In this document: piece by piece, positions 27,374 through 35,438 of the stretch
How the letters are laid out: the number at the start of each line of letters is the position of its first letter
Position numbering within the stretch: position 1 is the stretch's first letter
NCBI RefSeq assembly: GCF_011078175.1
Contig: NZ_JAALCJ010000006.1
Span: 1 to 64,000 of the forward strand
Reading direction: 5' to 3'
Source of the DNA: Enterobacter cloacae
Lineage (GTDB): Bacteria; Pseudomonadota; Gammaproteobacteria; Enterobacterales; Enterobacteriaceae
Length of the DNA stretch: 64,000 bases
Position numbers and translations under genes: made by a program
The notes under the pieces: generated by a model
Databases searched by the model: none
What the model was told of the DNA's origin: nothing
Seen by the model: only the letters and a program-made list of their open reading frames with translations

Positions 27374-28950
27374 TTTGTTTCCTTTAGAAGGTGCGTTCTG
27401 GTGCCCTCACCCCGGCCCTCTCCCACAGGGAGAGGGGGATTAACAGAGATATCCAGCACATGCTTCACCACAAACATGCCGCCCATCATCAGGTAGGCCG
27501 TGACGAACATCAGGGAACTGCCCTCGGCAAAGCCCACCACCGGGGCGTGGATCACGCCAAACAGCGCCAGCAGCGCGCCTCCTGCGGCGGCGACGGCCCC
27601 GCGCAGCGGTTTGTTGATGATGGCGAAGATGGCGATACAGCCCCAGAGCATGCTGGCGAGCGGCGCGCCGTTGCCGAGGTGCATCAGCCCCTCGTAGTAG
27701 ATCCCCTTGCTGTGCAGCACGTCGGTGCCGATTTTCGCCGCGCTGGTTCCCGCCGCGCTCATCACGCTGTTCATCATGGTCAGCGCCCAGTTGGCGATCC
27801 ACGGGAACAGGCAGATGAAGATGACGGGCACTTCCACTTTGGGGGTTTCCCTCACCACCTGGTTGGCGGTGACGACGCCGATGAACACCAGAATCGGCAC
27901 GATGGCGGTCATCGGAATGATGGCGAGCATAAAGGCCCCCAGCCCGAACAGCGGCACGATGAACATGGTCACGCCGGAGGCCAGCGTATAGCCGATGCTG
28001 GCGCCCATCGCTTTCCAGCCGGGGTGGCCGACGTAGACCGTGACCGGGAACGGGTTGCCCATCAGGCAGCCCAGCATCGACGCCATACCGTTCGCCAGCA
28101 TCACCTTACGGGTCGGGTACTCATCCCCCGCTGCGTGGGCGCTTTCGATGTTCTCCAGGTCAAAGATGTAGTTCGCCAGCCCCAGCGGTACGGCGGACGC
28201 CAGATACGGCAGCGCGTGTGGGAGCCCCTGCATAAAGCTGTCCACGTGCACTTCCGGCGGGTTAAAGCCGAAGGAGGACATAGACGCTTTAATTGCCTCC
28301 GGGCTTTGCAGGCCAGAAATCCACGCCAGAGCCGTACCGGCAATCAGCAGCAGCAGGCCGGTGGGGATACGGGCGAAAATCGGCTTTTTACCGAACCAGT
28401 TGATAAAAATCAGCAGCAGGACGATGAACGACACGGTGGGCGCTTCGAACGCCTGCAACATCGGGTTCATCGCCAGCAATAGCAGACCAAGACCGGACAG
28501 ACACGACAGCAGCACGGTACGCGGGATCATCTTGCGAATGGTTTCCCCCAGGAAGGATCCACCTGCGAGGATCATCGCTTCCACAAAGCACCACACCAGG
28601 CCAATCTTAATCGCAAAGTCCGCATCGCCGGTTTGCTGGTAAACCGGCATTAAGACCAGGAAGGTGACGGTAAAAATCGACGGCGCGCTCGGGCCGGACG
28701 GCAGCGCGGTGACGTCCGTTCGTCCGGTGGCGCGCGCCATTTGCAGGCCAAACCACGTATAGCAAAGACTCGCCACCAGCACCGCCAGCCCGAAGGCTGG
28801 CGCAATACGTCCATAAACAATCTCCTTCGGGATGCCGACGACAAAAATGAGCAACCCCATCATGGTCAGCAAATTGGTCAGGTTGTTAGTCATCAACCCG
28901 AAATATGCCGCCCAGTCACCTCTTTTCCACTCCAGTTTCATGTTTTTCAT
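27370..28950 (-). CDS. NCS2-family purine/pyrimidine permease
   Basis: The 526-residue membrane protein has about a dozen hydrophobic segments. TNNLTNLLTMMGLLIFVVGIP, ALPSGPSAPSIFTVTF, a GNPFPVTVYVGHPGWKAMG segment and FIGVVTANQVVRETPKVEVPV place it in the nucleobase-cation symporter-2 (xanthine/uracil/AzgA-like) superfamily. It should import the substrate of the operon. The last 24 residues, with PPLPVGEGRGEGTR, are encoded by an interspersed palindromic repeat, so the tail is recently gained. AAGGT stands 8 bases before the chosen ATG; an ATG 3 codons later is possible. Confidence 0.88.
   Translation of the reverse strand: MKNMKLEWKRGDWAAYFGLMTNNLTNLLTMMGLLIFVVGIPKEIVYGRIAPAFGLAVLVASLCYTWFGLQMARATGRTDVTALPSGPSAPSIFTVTFLVLMPVYQQTGDADFAIKIGLVWCFVEAMILAGGSFLGETIRKMIPRTVLLSCLSGLGLLLLAMNPMLQAFEAPTVSFIVLLLIFINWFGKKPIFARIPTGLLLLIAGTALAWISGLQSPEAIKASMSSFGFNPPEVHVDSFMQGLPHALPYLASAVPLGLANYIFDLENIESAHAAGDEYPTRKVMLANGMASMLGCLMGNPFPVTVYVGHPGWKAMGASIGYTLASGVTMFIVPLFGLGAFMLAIIPMTAIVPILVFIGVVTANQVVRETPKVEVPVIFICLFPWIANWALTMMNSVMSAAGTSAAKIGTDVLHSKGIYYEGLMHLGNGAPLASMLWGCIAIFAIINKPLRGAVAAAGGALLALFGVIHAPVVGFAEGSSLMFVTAYLMMGGMFVVKHVLDISVNPPLPVGEGRGEGTRTHLLKETK
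27404..27437. repeat. Interspersed palindromic repeat, copy 2, inside the permease gene
   Basis: CCCTCACCCCGGCCCTCTCCC-aca-GGGAGAGGG with a 9-bp stem (27416-27424 with 27428-27436). Unlike the other copies it lies within coding sequence and is translated as part of the C-terminal tail of the NCS2 permease. Confidence 0.88.
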
Positions 28951-28961
28951 GGATGCATACC

Positions 28962-30377
28962 TTATAGAACGTAGCGATCGCGGAAGGTCAACAGCGCCTT
29001 TTCAAAACAGCTAAACGGCGGGTGAACGATGCCCGCCCCAATCATGCCGATACCGGCGTCCTTGTGGGCAATAGCGGTATTGATGACCGGCAGAATGCCG
29101 CTGCCCGCGACCTTCGTGATGTCGATGGCGGTCGGGATGCCCATAAACGACAGCAGCGGAATGGTGACGTTCGGGTTTTCGCCGAGGGTGATTTCGCGCA
29201 TCTGGCGGGAGAAGTCGACGGCTTCCTCCACCGTGCCGCCCACCAGCGCCACGATTGCCGGGGCCGTCGCCATCGCAAAGCCGCCGATCCCGTAGGTTTC
29301 GGTAATCGCGCTGTCGCCGATATCCAGCCCGGAGTCTTCCGGCTTATAGCCCGCGAACATCGGGCCGATCACCTGCTGCGCCGGGCCGGTGAACCATTGC
29401 CCCGGCAGGCCGGAAACGCGCAGGCCGAACTCGTAGCCGTTGCGCGCCATGGTGGTGACCACGGTGCTGTACTCAATGCCGTGGGCGGCATCCAGCGCGG
29501 CCTTACACATCGCCATCCACGTCGGACCGGAGAAGTAGTCGCTGCTGGCAACAAACTCGAACACTTCACGCTGCTGCGCCACCGGATAGCCCGCCTGGAT
29601 CAGCCCCGGCGTCAGCGCCTGGATGAGCAGCGTGGTGCCCGCGTTGTTGCGGTTGTGGCACTCGTCGCCCATGTGCAGCGCCTGGGCCAGCATCAGGCGC
29701 AGGTCGATTTCGCCGATGATTTTCATGGCGTCACGCAGCATCGGGCCGAGCACGTCGCGCATCCAGTTCAGGCGCTCGATCACGCTCTGGTCGTTGGCGC
29801 CCATGCGCAGGATCTTTGCCATCTGCTCGCTGAGGTTGGTGAACGCGCGGTTGCCGTAGGTTTTGTTCTCCACGATGTGCATAAACATCGACGCGGAGGT
29901 GACGCCTGCCATGGAACCCACGCAGTCGTGCTCGTGGCACGGCGAGAAGGTGATGTCGCCTGAAGCCGCCAGCCTTGCGGCGTCCTCCAGATCCGTCGCC
30001 AGCCCTTCAAATACCAGCGCCCCGGTGACCGCCCCTTTCATCGCCCCGCACATGTTTTCCCAGGTAACAGGCGGACCGGCATGCAGAATGGTCGTGCGGG
30101 TCATGCCCGGCACCACGTTGATGGCCTGGTCATAGCCCACCAGCACCGGATGGGACTGAATAATCCGCTCAAGGGCAATTTTGTTCGCGGCGGCAATTTT
30201 CTCCGCCAGCGGTTTTTCCGCCAGCCGATCCAGCGCGTCCACCACCTGCATATTGCCCTGCCCCGGCGGCGTCCAGTCGAGCTGGGTCACGGAAACGTGC
30301 TGTTTTTTGAGATCGTCGCTGAACATCGCAATCCCGACGTTAATCACGTTCAGCGGCTGGTTGAATAAGGTCGTCAT
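28962..30377 (-). CDS. DUF1116 protein, YlbE/AllG-like
   Basis: This 471-residue homologue of E. coli YlbE (DUF1116) starts at ATG 30377, whose A overlaps the last base of the fdrA stop (TAATG). Recognisable features are LNVINVGIAMFSDDLKKQ, VDWTPPGQGNMQ-like (here LDWTPPGQGN), GMTRTTILHAGPPVTWENMCGAMKGAVTGAL, SPCHEHDCVGSMAGVTSASM and GDECHNRNNAGTTLL. In E. coli, ylbE works with fdrA and ylbF in oxamate/allantoin metabolism as part of a carbamoyltransferase (genes renamed allFGH). The same activity is inferred here, but a ylbF homologue is not present in the operon. Confidence 0.9.
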   Translation of the reverse strand: MTTLFNQPLNVINVGIAMFSDDLKKQHVSVTQLDWTPPGQGNMQVVDALDRLAEKPLAEKIAAANKIALERIIQSHPVLVGYDQAINVVPGMTRTTILHAGPPVTWENMCGAMKGAVTGALVFEGLATDLEDAARLAASGDITFSPCHEHDCVGSMAGVTSASMFMHIVENKTYGNRAFTNLSEQMAKILRMGANDQSVIERLNWMRDVLGPMLRDAMKIIGEIDLRLMLAQALHMGDECHNRNNAGTTLLIQALTPGLIQAGYPVAQQREVFEFVASSDYFSGPTWMAMCKAALDAAHGIEYSTVVTTMARNGYEFGLRVSGLPGQWFTGPAQQVIGPMFAGYKPEDSGLDIGDSAITETYGIGGFAMATAPAIVALVGGTVEEAVDFSRQMREITLGENPNVTIPLLSFMGIPTAIDITKVAGSGILPVINTAIAHKDAGIGMIGAGIVHPPFSCFEKALLTFRDRYVL

Positions 30378-31918
30378 TATGCTCTCTCCCCTTTGCAGAC
30401 AAATTCGCGTGCCAGTAATCCGGTATTGGTACTGCTGCTGGCCCAGATGACGCCTGCGTCGGTCAGCAGCTGGCACTGCTGCGCCAGCGACTGCGGATCC
30501 TGTTCGGTGCCGAGCACGTAGCCGAGAATTTCCAGCGGACGGTTGTCGGCTTTCGCGATCGCCTGTGCCTCTTTGATCGCCTCGATCATTACCCCCACCG
30601 GATCGTCGTGCGCGCCAAAGCCAAGCACGAAATCCATCACAATCACCCCCACCTGCGGATCGCGCGCCTCCTGTAGCAGGCGGCTGATGCGGTTGGTCGG
30701 GTCGATCATCGGGTGGGGTTTGCCGTTGGTGAAATCGTCATCGCCAAAGTCGAGGAAGGTATGGGCCTGGCTGACGTTGATGTCTTTCAGGCGCCTGGCC
30801 GGATCGGGCTGGATGTTGCTGTAAACATCGTCAAACTTCTCCAGCGCGGCAAACATCGCTTCGTCGCACAGGGTGCCGCCGCAGAACAGGCCGCGAATGT
30901 ACTTCTGTTGCGGCGTCAGGCGGGCGCGCACTTCTTCAATCAATGGCCAGTTGAGCGGGTGCAAGTCGAGGGACTCTTTTTTGACGCCGGTAAGCAGCAC
31001 CGCTTTCAGGGCCGCCTCTTTGGTGCCACGAGCAAACTGCAAGCCGTCTTCATCGGCTGGCGGTTCGTTACGGCCCAGGAAGCACACAACTACAGGCTTG
31101 CGGCAGGCGCGGGCGCGGGTGAGTACTTTTTCAGCCACCGCGGGCGCGGGTGGCTTGGAGATGAGGGCAATCACCTGAGTGCTTTCATCGGCCTCCAGCA
31201 TGTCGATGGCGTCGAGCATCATCAGGCCGCCGATCTTCTCGCTGAGATCGCGTCCGCCGGTGCCGATCAGCTGCGACACGCCGCCGCCGAATTCGTGAAT
31301 GCGCACGCTCAGTTCCTGGCTGCCGGTGCCGGAGGCGCCTACGATGCCAATCGCCCCGCGACGCACCGCGTTGGCGAAGCACAGCCCCGCGCCGTTGATA
31401 ATGGCGGTACCGCAGTCCGGCCCCATCATCAGTAACCCTTTCTGGTGCGCCAGCTGCTTCAGCGCCAGCTCGTCGTCGAGCGACACATTATCGGAAAACA
31501 GCATCACGTTGAGATTGTTTTCCAGCGCCTGGCGCGCTTCCCGGGCGGCGAAGGTGCCGTTGACGGAAATCACCGCCAGGTTGCTGTCCGGACGATGGGT
31601 TTTGGCGCTGGCAATCGTCGCGTAACGTGCTTCATGGGAGCCGCTGCTCGCTTTGCGGGTAAATAAGGCTTCTATTTCCGCCAGCGTTTCATCGTTCGCC
31701 GCATCGCCTTTAATCACGATCATCAGGTCGCCATTTTTGGCTTCCGCTAATTCCGGCGTGAGCAGCCCGAGATTTTTCAGAACGCCTTTATTCATTTCCG
31801 TCGCCATCGCCACAAACGCCTGCTCGACGCCCGGCAATTTATTGGCTTTGGTGGAAACCGACATTAAGGAAACCGAATCGAAATACGTATTCTTTTTTAT
31901 GACGATTTTGGTTGGCAT
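30377..31918 (-). CDS. fdrA: FdrA-like acyl-CoA synthetase-fold protein (AllF-like)
   Basis: The 513-residue protein resembles succinyl-CoA synthetase chains. It shows GPDCGTAIINGAGLCFANAV, the nucleotide-loop IGIVGASGTGSQELSVRIHEFGGGVSQLIGTGGRDLSEKIGG and a C-terminal GVIVMDFVLGFGAHDDPVG. Start ATG 31918 follows AGGTG by 7 bases; an upstream GTG lacks a site. E. coli FdrA is part of the oxamate carbamoyltransferase system with YlbE and YlbF, yielding carbamoyl phosphate for carbamate kinase. Here it is followed without gap by the ylbE homologue. Confidence 0.92.
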   Translation of the reverse strand: MPTKIVIKKNTYFDSVSLMSVSTKANKLPGVEQAFVAMATEMNKGVLKNLGLLTPELAEAKNGDLMIVIKGDAANDETLAEIEALFTRKASSGSHEARYATIASAKTHRPDSNLAVISVNGTFAAREARQALENNLNVMLFSDNVSLDDELALKQLAHQKGLLMMGPDCGTAIINGAGLCFANAVRRGAIGIVGASGTGSQELSVRIHEFGGGVSQLIGTGGRDLSEKIGGLMMLDAIDMLEADESTQVIALISKPPAPAVAEKVLTRARACRKPVVVCFLGRNEPPADEDGLQFARGTKEAALKAVLLTGVKKESLDLHPLNWPLIEEVRARLTPQQKYIRGLFCGGTLCDEAMFAALEKFDDVYSNIQPDPARRLKDINVSQAHTFLDFGDDDFTNGKPHPMIDPTNRISRLLQEARDPQVGVIVMDFVLGFGAHDDPVGVMIEAIKEAQAIAKADNRPLEILGYVLGTEQDPQSLAQQCQLLTDAGVIWASSSTNTGLLAREFVCKGERA

Positions 31919-31995
31919 TATTTTCACCTGTTTAAGATAAAAGGGGGCCGCCGTCGTGCTAAATGCACGTCGGTAACAATGCGTTTTTTGATTTA

Positions 31996-32019
31996 CGGCC
32001 AGCCAGGGGAGGCTGGCCG
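31996..32019 (-). promoter_or_regulatory. Hairpin between ankyrin gene and fdrA
   Basis: A perfect 9-bp stem, CGGCCAGCC / GGCTGGCCG, with a 6-nt loop lies just after the ankyrin stop in the 107-bp gap before fdrA. No T-run follows on the transcribed strand, so an RNA-stability or partial-attenuation role is more likely than full termination. Confidence 0.5.
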
Positions 32020-32025
32020 AATGCG

Positions 32026-32631
32026 CTATGCGCCTGCCGCCAGCAGCAGGTCTGCGATCGCGCTGAAGCCTTTTTCCCGCGCCAGCTCGAGCGGGGTTTT
32101 GCCGTATTTATCGGTCATGTGCGGGTTCGCGCCGTGCTCCAGCAGCAGCTTCACAATTTCCTGCTGCTTTGCGCCACCGTCGTTTAATACGATGGCTTCC
32201 AGCAGCGGCGTCCAGCCGACAAAATTGGTGTGGTTGACGTTGATGTCGGTTTTTTCCAGCAGCTCGCGCACGATCTCAACGTGCCCTTTTTCACTGGCAG
32301 GGGTAATGCCCACGCCACCAAAACGCGTCAGACGGTCGAGATCCGGATCCGCCGGAAGAACAATGCGCAGCAGGGTTAAATCATTGGTCAGGCAGCTAAT
32401 CAGGAAGGGGTTAAAGCAGGTCTGGTCCTGTTTATCAATATCCGCCCCGGCGGCAATTAAAAACTCCACACAGGCGTAATGCTTTTTCAGGCTGGCAATA
32501 ATAATGGCGGTTCTTTTCTGGCGGTTGGTCGCGTTAATATCCACGCCTTTCTCCAGGCAGGCTTTTAGCGCGTCGATATTGTCCTCTTCTGCCGCCAGCA
32601 GAAATTCTGTAACCAGTGCAGTTGCAGACAT
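32026..32631 (-). CDS. Ankyrin-repeat protein, first gene of the fdrA operon
   Basis: The 201-residue soluble protein is built of about five ankyrin repeats; clear ones are FLLAAEEDNIDALKACLEKGVDIN, HYACVEFLIAAGADIDKQD, GHVEIVRELLEKTDINVNHTNFVGWTPLLEAI and EIVKLLLEHGANPHMTDKYGKTPLELAREKG. There is no signal peptide or catalytic motif. Ankyrin proteins mediate protein contacts, so it may scaffold or protect the FdrA/YlbE complex; that is a guess from its leading position. It stands 107 bases upstream of fdrA and is divergent from the LysR gene. Confidence 0.88.
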   Translation of the reverse strand: MSATALVTEFLLAAEEDNIDALKACLEKGVDINATNRQKRTAIIIASLKKHYACVEFLIAAGADIDKQDQTCFNPFLISCLTNDLTLLRIVLPADPDLDRLTRFGGVGITPASEKGHVEIVRELLEKTDINVNHTNFVGWTPLLEAIVLNDGGAKQQEIVKLLLEHGANPHMTDKYGKTPLELAREKGFSAIADLLLAAGA

Positions 32632-32951
32632 ATTCAGACTCCCTATGTTTCACTTCTGATGAGCTGAGAATAGCAACAGCCTGTTCATAAAAGAATCCGC
32701 TTAAAAATGATTCATCGACACGCAATTCATTGTTGAGTTAAATTCAACGGTCCGGCAGAAACGTGCGTCTGTGCAACCTTTTTCTTATGTTTTACCGCTT
32801 TTACGCGCTTCAGGCTGCATTATCCTTATGGCTGAAAAAGCCTTACACAGCGCGACTCTACGTAAAAATACAGAACTGTGACCGACATCAACTATGATGT
32901 AACGGCGGTGTTAAAATATGTTCAAAACTGATGGTCACCAGGAGCCATAAT
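32632..32951. promoter_or_regulatory. Divergent control region, fdrA operon / LysR gene
   Basis: This 320-bp gene-free stretch is visibly richer in A and T than the flanking genes. It must hold both promoters. The one clear structure is the palindrome at 32732-32748. No other RNA or small gene is seen. Confidence 0.6.
32732..32748. promoter_or_regulatory. Candidate LysR-type operator (T-N11-A palindrome)
   Basis: GTTGAGTTAAATTCAAC is an inverted repeat with 5-bp arms and an internal T-N11-A, the LysR-type binding pattern. It lies about 100 bases upstream of the ankyrin start and 200 upstream of the LysR start. Binding is inferred, not shown. Confidence 0.5.
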
Positions 32952-33881
32952 ATGAATTCCATCTTTACCGAAGAGAATTTGCTGGCCTTCACCACCGCGG
33001 CACGTTTTGGCAGTTTCAGCAAAGCGGCTGCCGAGCTGGGCGTAACCACCTCTGCCATCAGTTACACCATCAAACGCATGGAGACCGGCCTGGACGTGGT
33101 GCTGTTTGTACGCAACACGCGCAGCATTGAGCTGACCGAATCCGGTTTTTATTTTTATCGTAAAGCGGCCGACCTGCTGAATGACTTTCATGCCATCAAG
33201 CGCGGGATTGATACCATTTCTCAGGGCATTGAGACGCGGGTGCGCATCTGCATAAATCAGCTTTTGTATACGCCACGCCATACCGCGCGTTTGCTCCAGG
33301 TGCTGAAAAAACAGTTTCCCACCTGTCAGATCACGGTGACGACCGAGGTGTATAACGGCGTCTGGGATTCCATTATTAATAATCAGGCCAACATCGCCAT
33401 TGGCGCGCCGGATACGCTGCTGGACGGCGGCGGCATTGATTACACCGAGATAGGCGCGATCCGCTGGGTATTTGCCATCGCGCCCACGCATCCGCTGGCG
33501 TTCGCCCCGGAGCCCATTTCCGAAAGCCAGCTGCGTTTGTATCCCAATATCATGGTCGAGGACACTGCACATACCATCAACAAGAAGGTGGGCTGGCTGC
33601 TTCACGGCCAGGAGGCGATTCTGGTGCCGGACTTCAACACTAAATGCCAGTGTCAGATCCTGGGGGAGGGTATTGGATTTTTACCGGAATACATGACGCG
33701 TGAGGCGGTGGAGGACGGGCTGCTGGTAACGCGGCGGATCAATAATCCACGTCAGGATTCGCGCATGCTGCTCGCCACGCAGCATGCGGCGACCGGTCAG
33801 GTCACGCGCTGGATCAAACAACAGTTTGGCCCCGAAGGCGTGCTGACCCGGATCTACAGTGATTTACTGTGGCGTACCTAG
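32952..33881 (+). CDS. LysR-family regulator of the fdrA-type operon
   Basis: The 309-residue protein starts at ATG 32952, 8 bases after AGGAG; an earlier in-frame start at 32931 lacks a site. N-terminal HTH: NLLAFTTAARFGSFSKAAAELGVTTSAISYTIKRMETGL. The effector domain follows (VRICINQLLYTPRHTARLLQVL..., NIAIGAPDTLLDG, TKCQCQILGEGIGFLPEYM). It is divergent from the ankyrin-fdrA operon and probably its substrate-responsive activator. Its TAG stop lies in a CTAG shared with the convergent yqaE stop. Confidence 0.9.
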   Translation: MNSIFTEENLLAFTTAARFGSFSKAAAELGVTTSAISYTIKRMETGLDVVLFVRNTRSIELTESGFYFYRKAADLLNDFHAIKRGIDTISQGIETRVRICINQLLYTPRHTARLLQVLKKQFPTCQITVTTEVYNGVWDSIINNQANIAIGAPDTLLDGGGIDYTEIGAIRWVFAIAPTHPLAFAPEPISESQLRLYPNIMVEDTAHTINKKVGWLLHGQEAILVPDFNTKCQCQILGEGIGFLPEYMTREAVEDGLLVTRRINNPRQDSRMLLATQHAATGQVTRWIKQQFGPEGVLTRIYSDLLWRT

Positions 33882-34036
33882 CGCTTCGTCTGAACCCAAA
33901 ACGCGTGGATAAGACCGGGGAAGTAGCCCAGGATAGTCAGAAGGATATTCAGGATAAACGCCCAGCCCAGCCCCTTGCCAAGCAGCACGCCCAGCGGCGG
34001 GAGAATAATCGTAAAAACAACGCGCCAAAAACCCAT
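33878..34036 (-). CDS. yqaE: YqaE, Pmp3/UPF0057 small membrane protein
   Basis: The 52-residue protein starts at ATG 34036 behind GGAG. Two transmembrane helices (FTIILPPLGVLLGKGLGWAF and ILNILLTILGYFPGLIHAFW) and the TILPP-like turn define the Pmp3/plasma membrane proteolipid family. It closely resembles E. coli YqaE, a stress-induced inner membrane peptide thought to affect membrane potential. Longer in-frame starts upstream lack homology. It marks the start of the conserved backbone. Confidence 0.94.
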   Translation of the reverse strand: MGFWRVVFTIILPPLGVLLGKGLGWAFILNILLTILGYFPGLIHAFWVQTKR

Positions 34037-34215
34037 AAAAAACTCCGTGCAAGCTAACCAATTGAAAATTATAAAAGACACTTCTCTAAGCGTAGCCAGT
34101 TTACGGGTAACTGCCATTCGTCTCTCGCGCTTTTACCTGCCTTTACCCTCTTTACACTGGCTTAAACCCGGCCTTAAATGCTCTACTGTTCTGAAATTGA
34201 CCGTAAGGAAACACA

Positions 34216-34737
34216 ATGTCTCTTCCGCTTATTTCTCCGCAGCAGGCAAACGCGCTGATTGCTGAAGGCGCCAAACTTATCGATATTCGCGACACCGACG
34301 AGTATGCCCGCGAGCATATTCCGGCGGCGCACTCCATTCCGCTGGATTCGTTACCCGGCGGGCTTAACGCAGCGCCGGGAGAAACGGTGATTTTCCACTG
34401 TCAGTCCGGCGCACGAACCGCAAACAATGATGCTCGTCTTGCCCGGGCAGCATCCCCTGCGAACGCCTTTGTGGTTGAGGGAGGCATTCAGGGCTGGAAG
34501 CAGGCCGGGCTGCTGACCGTTGAAGATCGTTCGCAGCCGCTTCCGCTCATGCGTCAGGTGCAGATTGCCGCCGGGCTGCTGATCCTCTGCGGTGTGGTGC
34601 TCGGTTACAGCGTCTCCAGCGGCTTTTTTCTGCTGAGCGGTTTTGTGGGCGCCGGGCTGTTGTTTGCCGGTGTCACGGGATTTTGCGGTATGGCACGACT
34701 GCTGAAGGTGATGCCGTGGAACCGTCATACCCCATAA
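34216..34737 (+). CDS. ygaP: YgaP, membrane-anchored rhodanese
   Basis: The 173-residue protein has a cytoplasmic rhodanese domain (about 1-105) with [23 protein letters not shown] and the active-site loop [10 protein letters not shown] containing the sulfur-carrying Cys. Two transmembrane helices follow (about 115-160; [17 protein letters not shown] and [16 protein letters not shown]). This is the E. coli YgaP layout, a thiosulfate sulfurtransferase. In E. coli the ArsR-family gene ygaV precedes it; here yqaE is the direct neighbour and ygaV is missing. TAAGGA precedes ATG. Confidence 0.93.
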   Translation: MSLPLISPQQANALIAEGAKLIDIRDTDEYAREHIPAAHSIPLDSLPGGLNAAPGETVIFHCQSGARTANNDARLARAASPANAFVVEGGIQGWKQAGLLTVEDRSQPLPLMRQVQIAAGLLILCGVVLGYSVSSGFFLLSGFVGAGLLFAGVTGFCGMARLLKVMPWNRHTP

Positions 34738-34816
34738 GCAGTACCTGACAGATTAGACTGTACCCCGTTCCGGACGTGGGCTATGGTGAAGATCGTTAAA
34801 ACGATGAGGAGGTACT

Positions 34817-34996
34817 ATGTTTTCTGTCGGCGATTATGTCCAACCGCGTCAGGGCGGTCCGAAACTGAAAGTGCTCGAAGTGGATGGTGAAAACATTGTG
34901 GCTGTACAGGCCAGCAATGAGCAGGGCGAGAAATACCACCTGAAAGCGGCAGACGTGGTGCTGTACTCCGAAGAGGGTGACTTTGGCGTCTGCTAA
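34817..34996 (+). CDS. Small YodC-like (DUF2158) protein
   Basis: The 59-codon gene reads MFSVGDYVQPRQGGPKLKVL..., ending EEGDFGVC. The start FxVGDxVQxxxGGPxxxV is the mark of the DUF2158/YodC family of small cytoplasmic proteins of unknown function. A strong GAGGAGG site lies 5-6 bases upstream of ATG, and a hairpin follows the stop. It lies between ygaP and stpA. Confidence 0.85.
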   Translation: MFSVGDYVQPRQGGPKLKVLEVDGENIVAVQASNEQGEKYHLKAADVVLYSEEGDFGVC

Positions 34997-35004
34997 AGCA
35001 ATAA

Positions 35005-35026
35005 TCGGGCGGAATATACCGCCCGA
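35005..35026. terminator. Hairpin between convergent yodC-like gene and stpA
   Basis: An 8-bp stem, TCGGGCGG / CCGCCCGA, with loop AATATA lies midway between the two convergent stops. The flanks are A/T-rich but lack a long T-run; it is probably a bidirectional terminator. Confidence 0.65.
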
Positions 35027-35033
35027 ATAATCA

Positions 35034-35438
35034 TCAGATCAGGAAATCGTCCAGCGATTTACCGTTTGCCAGTGCGGTCGCAATTGGCTTTGGCGTACGC
35101 CCCTGGCCGGTCCACGTTTTCTCTTCACCATTCGCGTCAATAAAACGATACTTCGCCGCACGCGCTTTACGTTTTTTCGTCGGCTGCCCCGCCTGCGCCA
35201 GGTCACTGCCTAACAGATCGCTCGGAGAAATACCGTCAGCTTTCATCAGTTCCAGCAGAGCATTAATTTTATCCTGCTGTTCTGCGCGTTGACGCTCTAA
35301 TTCAGCCTGCTCGCTGCGTTTTTCTTCAGTGACAATCCGGAATTTTTCCAGCACTTCTTCCAGAACGTCCATGGATAATTCACGCGCCAGCGCCCGGAGG
35401 GTGCGAATATTATTAAGATTCTGTAACGTTAAAGCCAT
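35034..35438 (-). CDS. stpA: StpA, H-NS paralogue
   Basis: The 134-residue nucleoid protein has an N-terminal oligomerisation coiled coil (LNNIRTLRALARELSMDVLEEVLEKFRIV...), a flexible lysine-rich linker (TKKRKARAAKY) and a C-terminal DNA-binding domain with the AT-hook-like WTGQGRTPKPIATAL loop and final KSLDDFLI. StpA silences AT-rich DNA, partners with H-NS and has RNA chaperone activity. The start MALTLQNLNN matches the family; a longer frame upstream does not. Location between ygaP and alaE identifies it as stpA rather than hns. Confidence 0.95.
   Translation of the reverse strand: MALTLQNLNNIRTLRALARELSMDVLEEVLEKFRIVTEEKRSEQAELERQRAEQQDKINALLELMKADGISPSDLLGSDLAQAGQPTKKRKARAAKYRFIDANGEEKTWTGQGRTPKPIATALANGKSLDDFLI

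Noticed and set aside
27391-28482. A 363-codon plus-strand frame opposite the NCS2 permease
   Set aside because: His/Arg/Asp-rich low-complexity translation typical of antisense of a hydrophobic protein gene; the permease on the other strand has clear family motifs.
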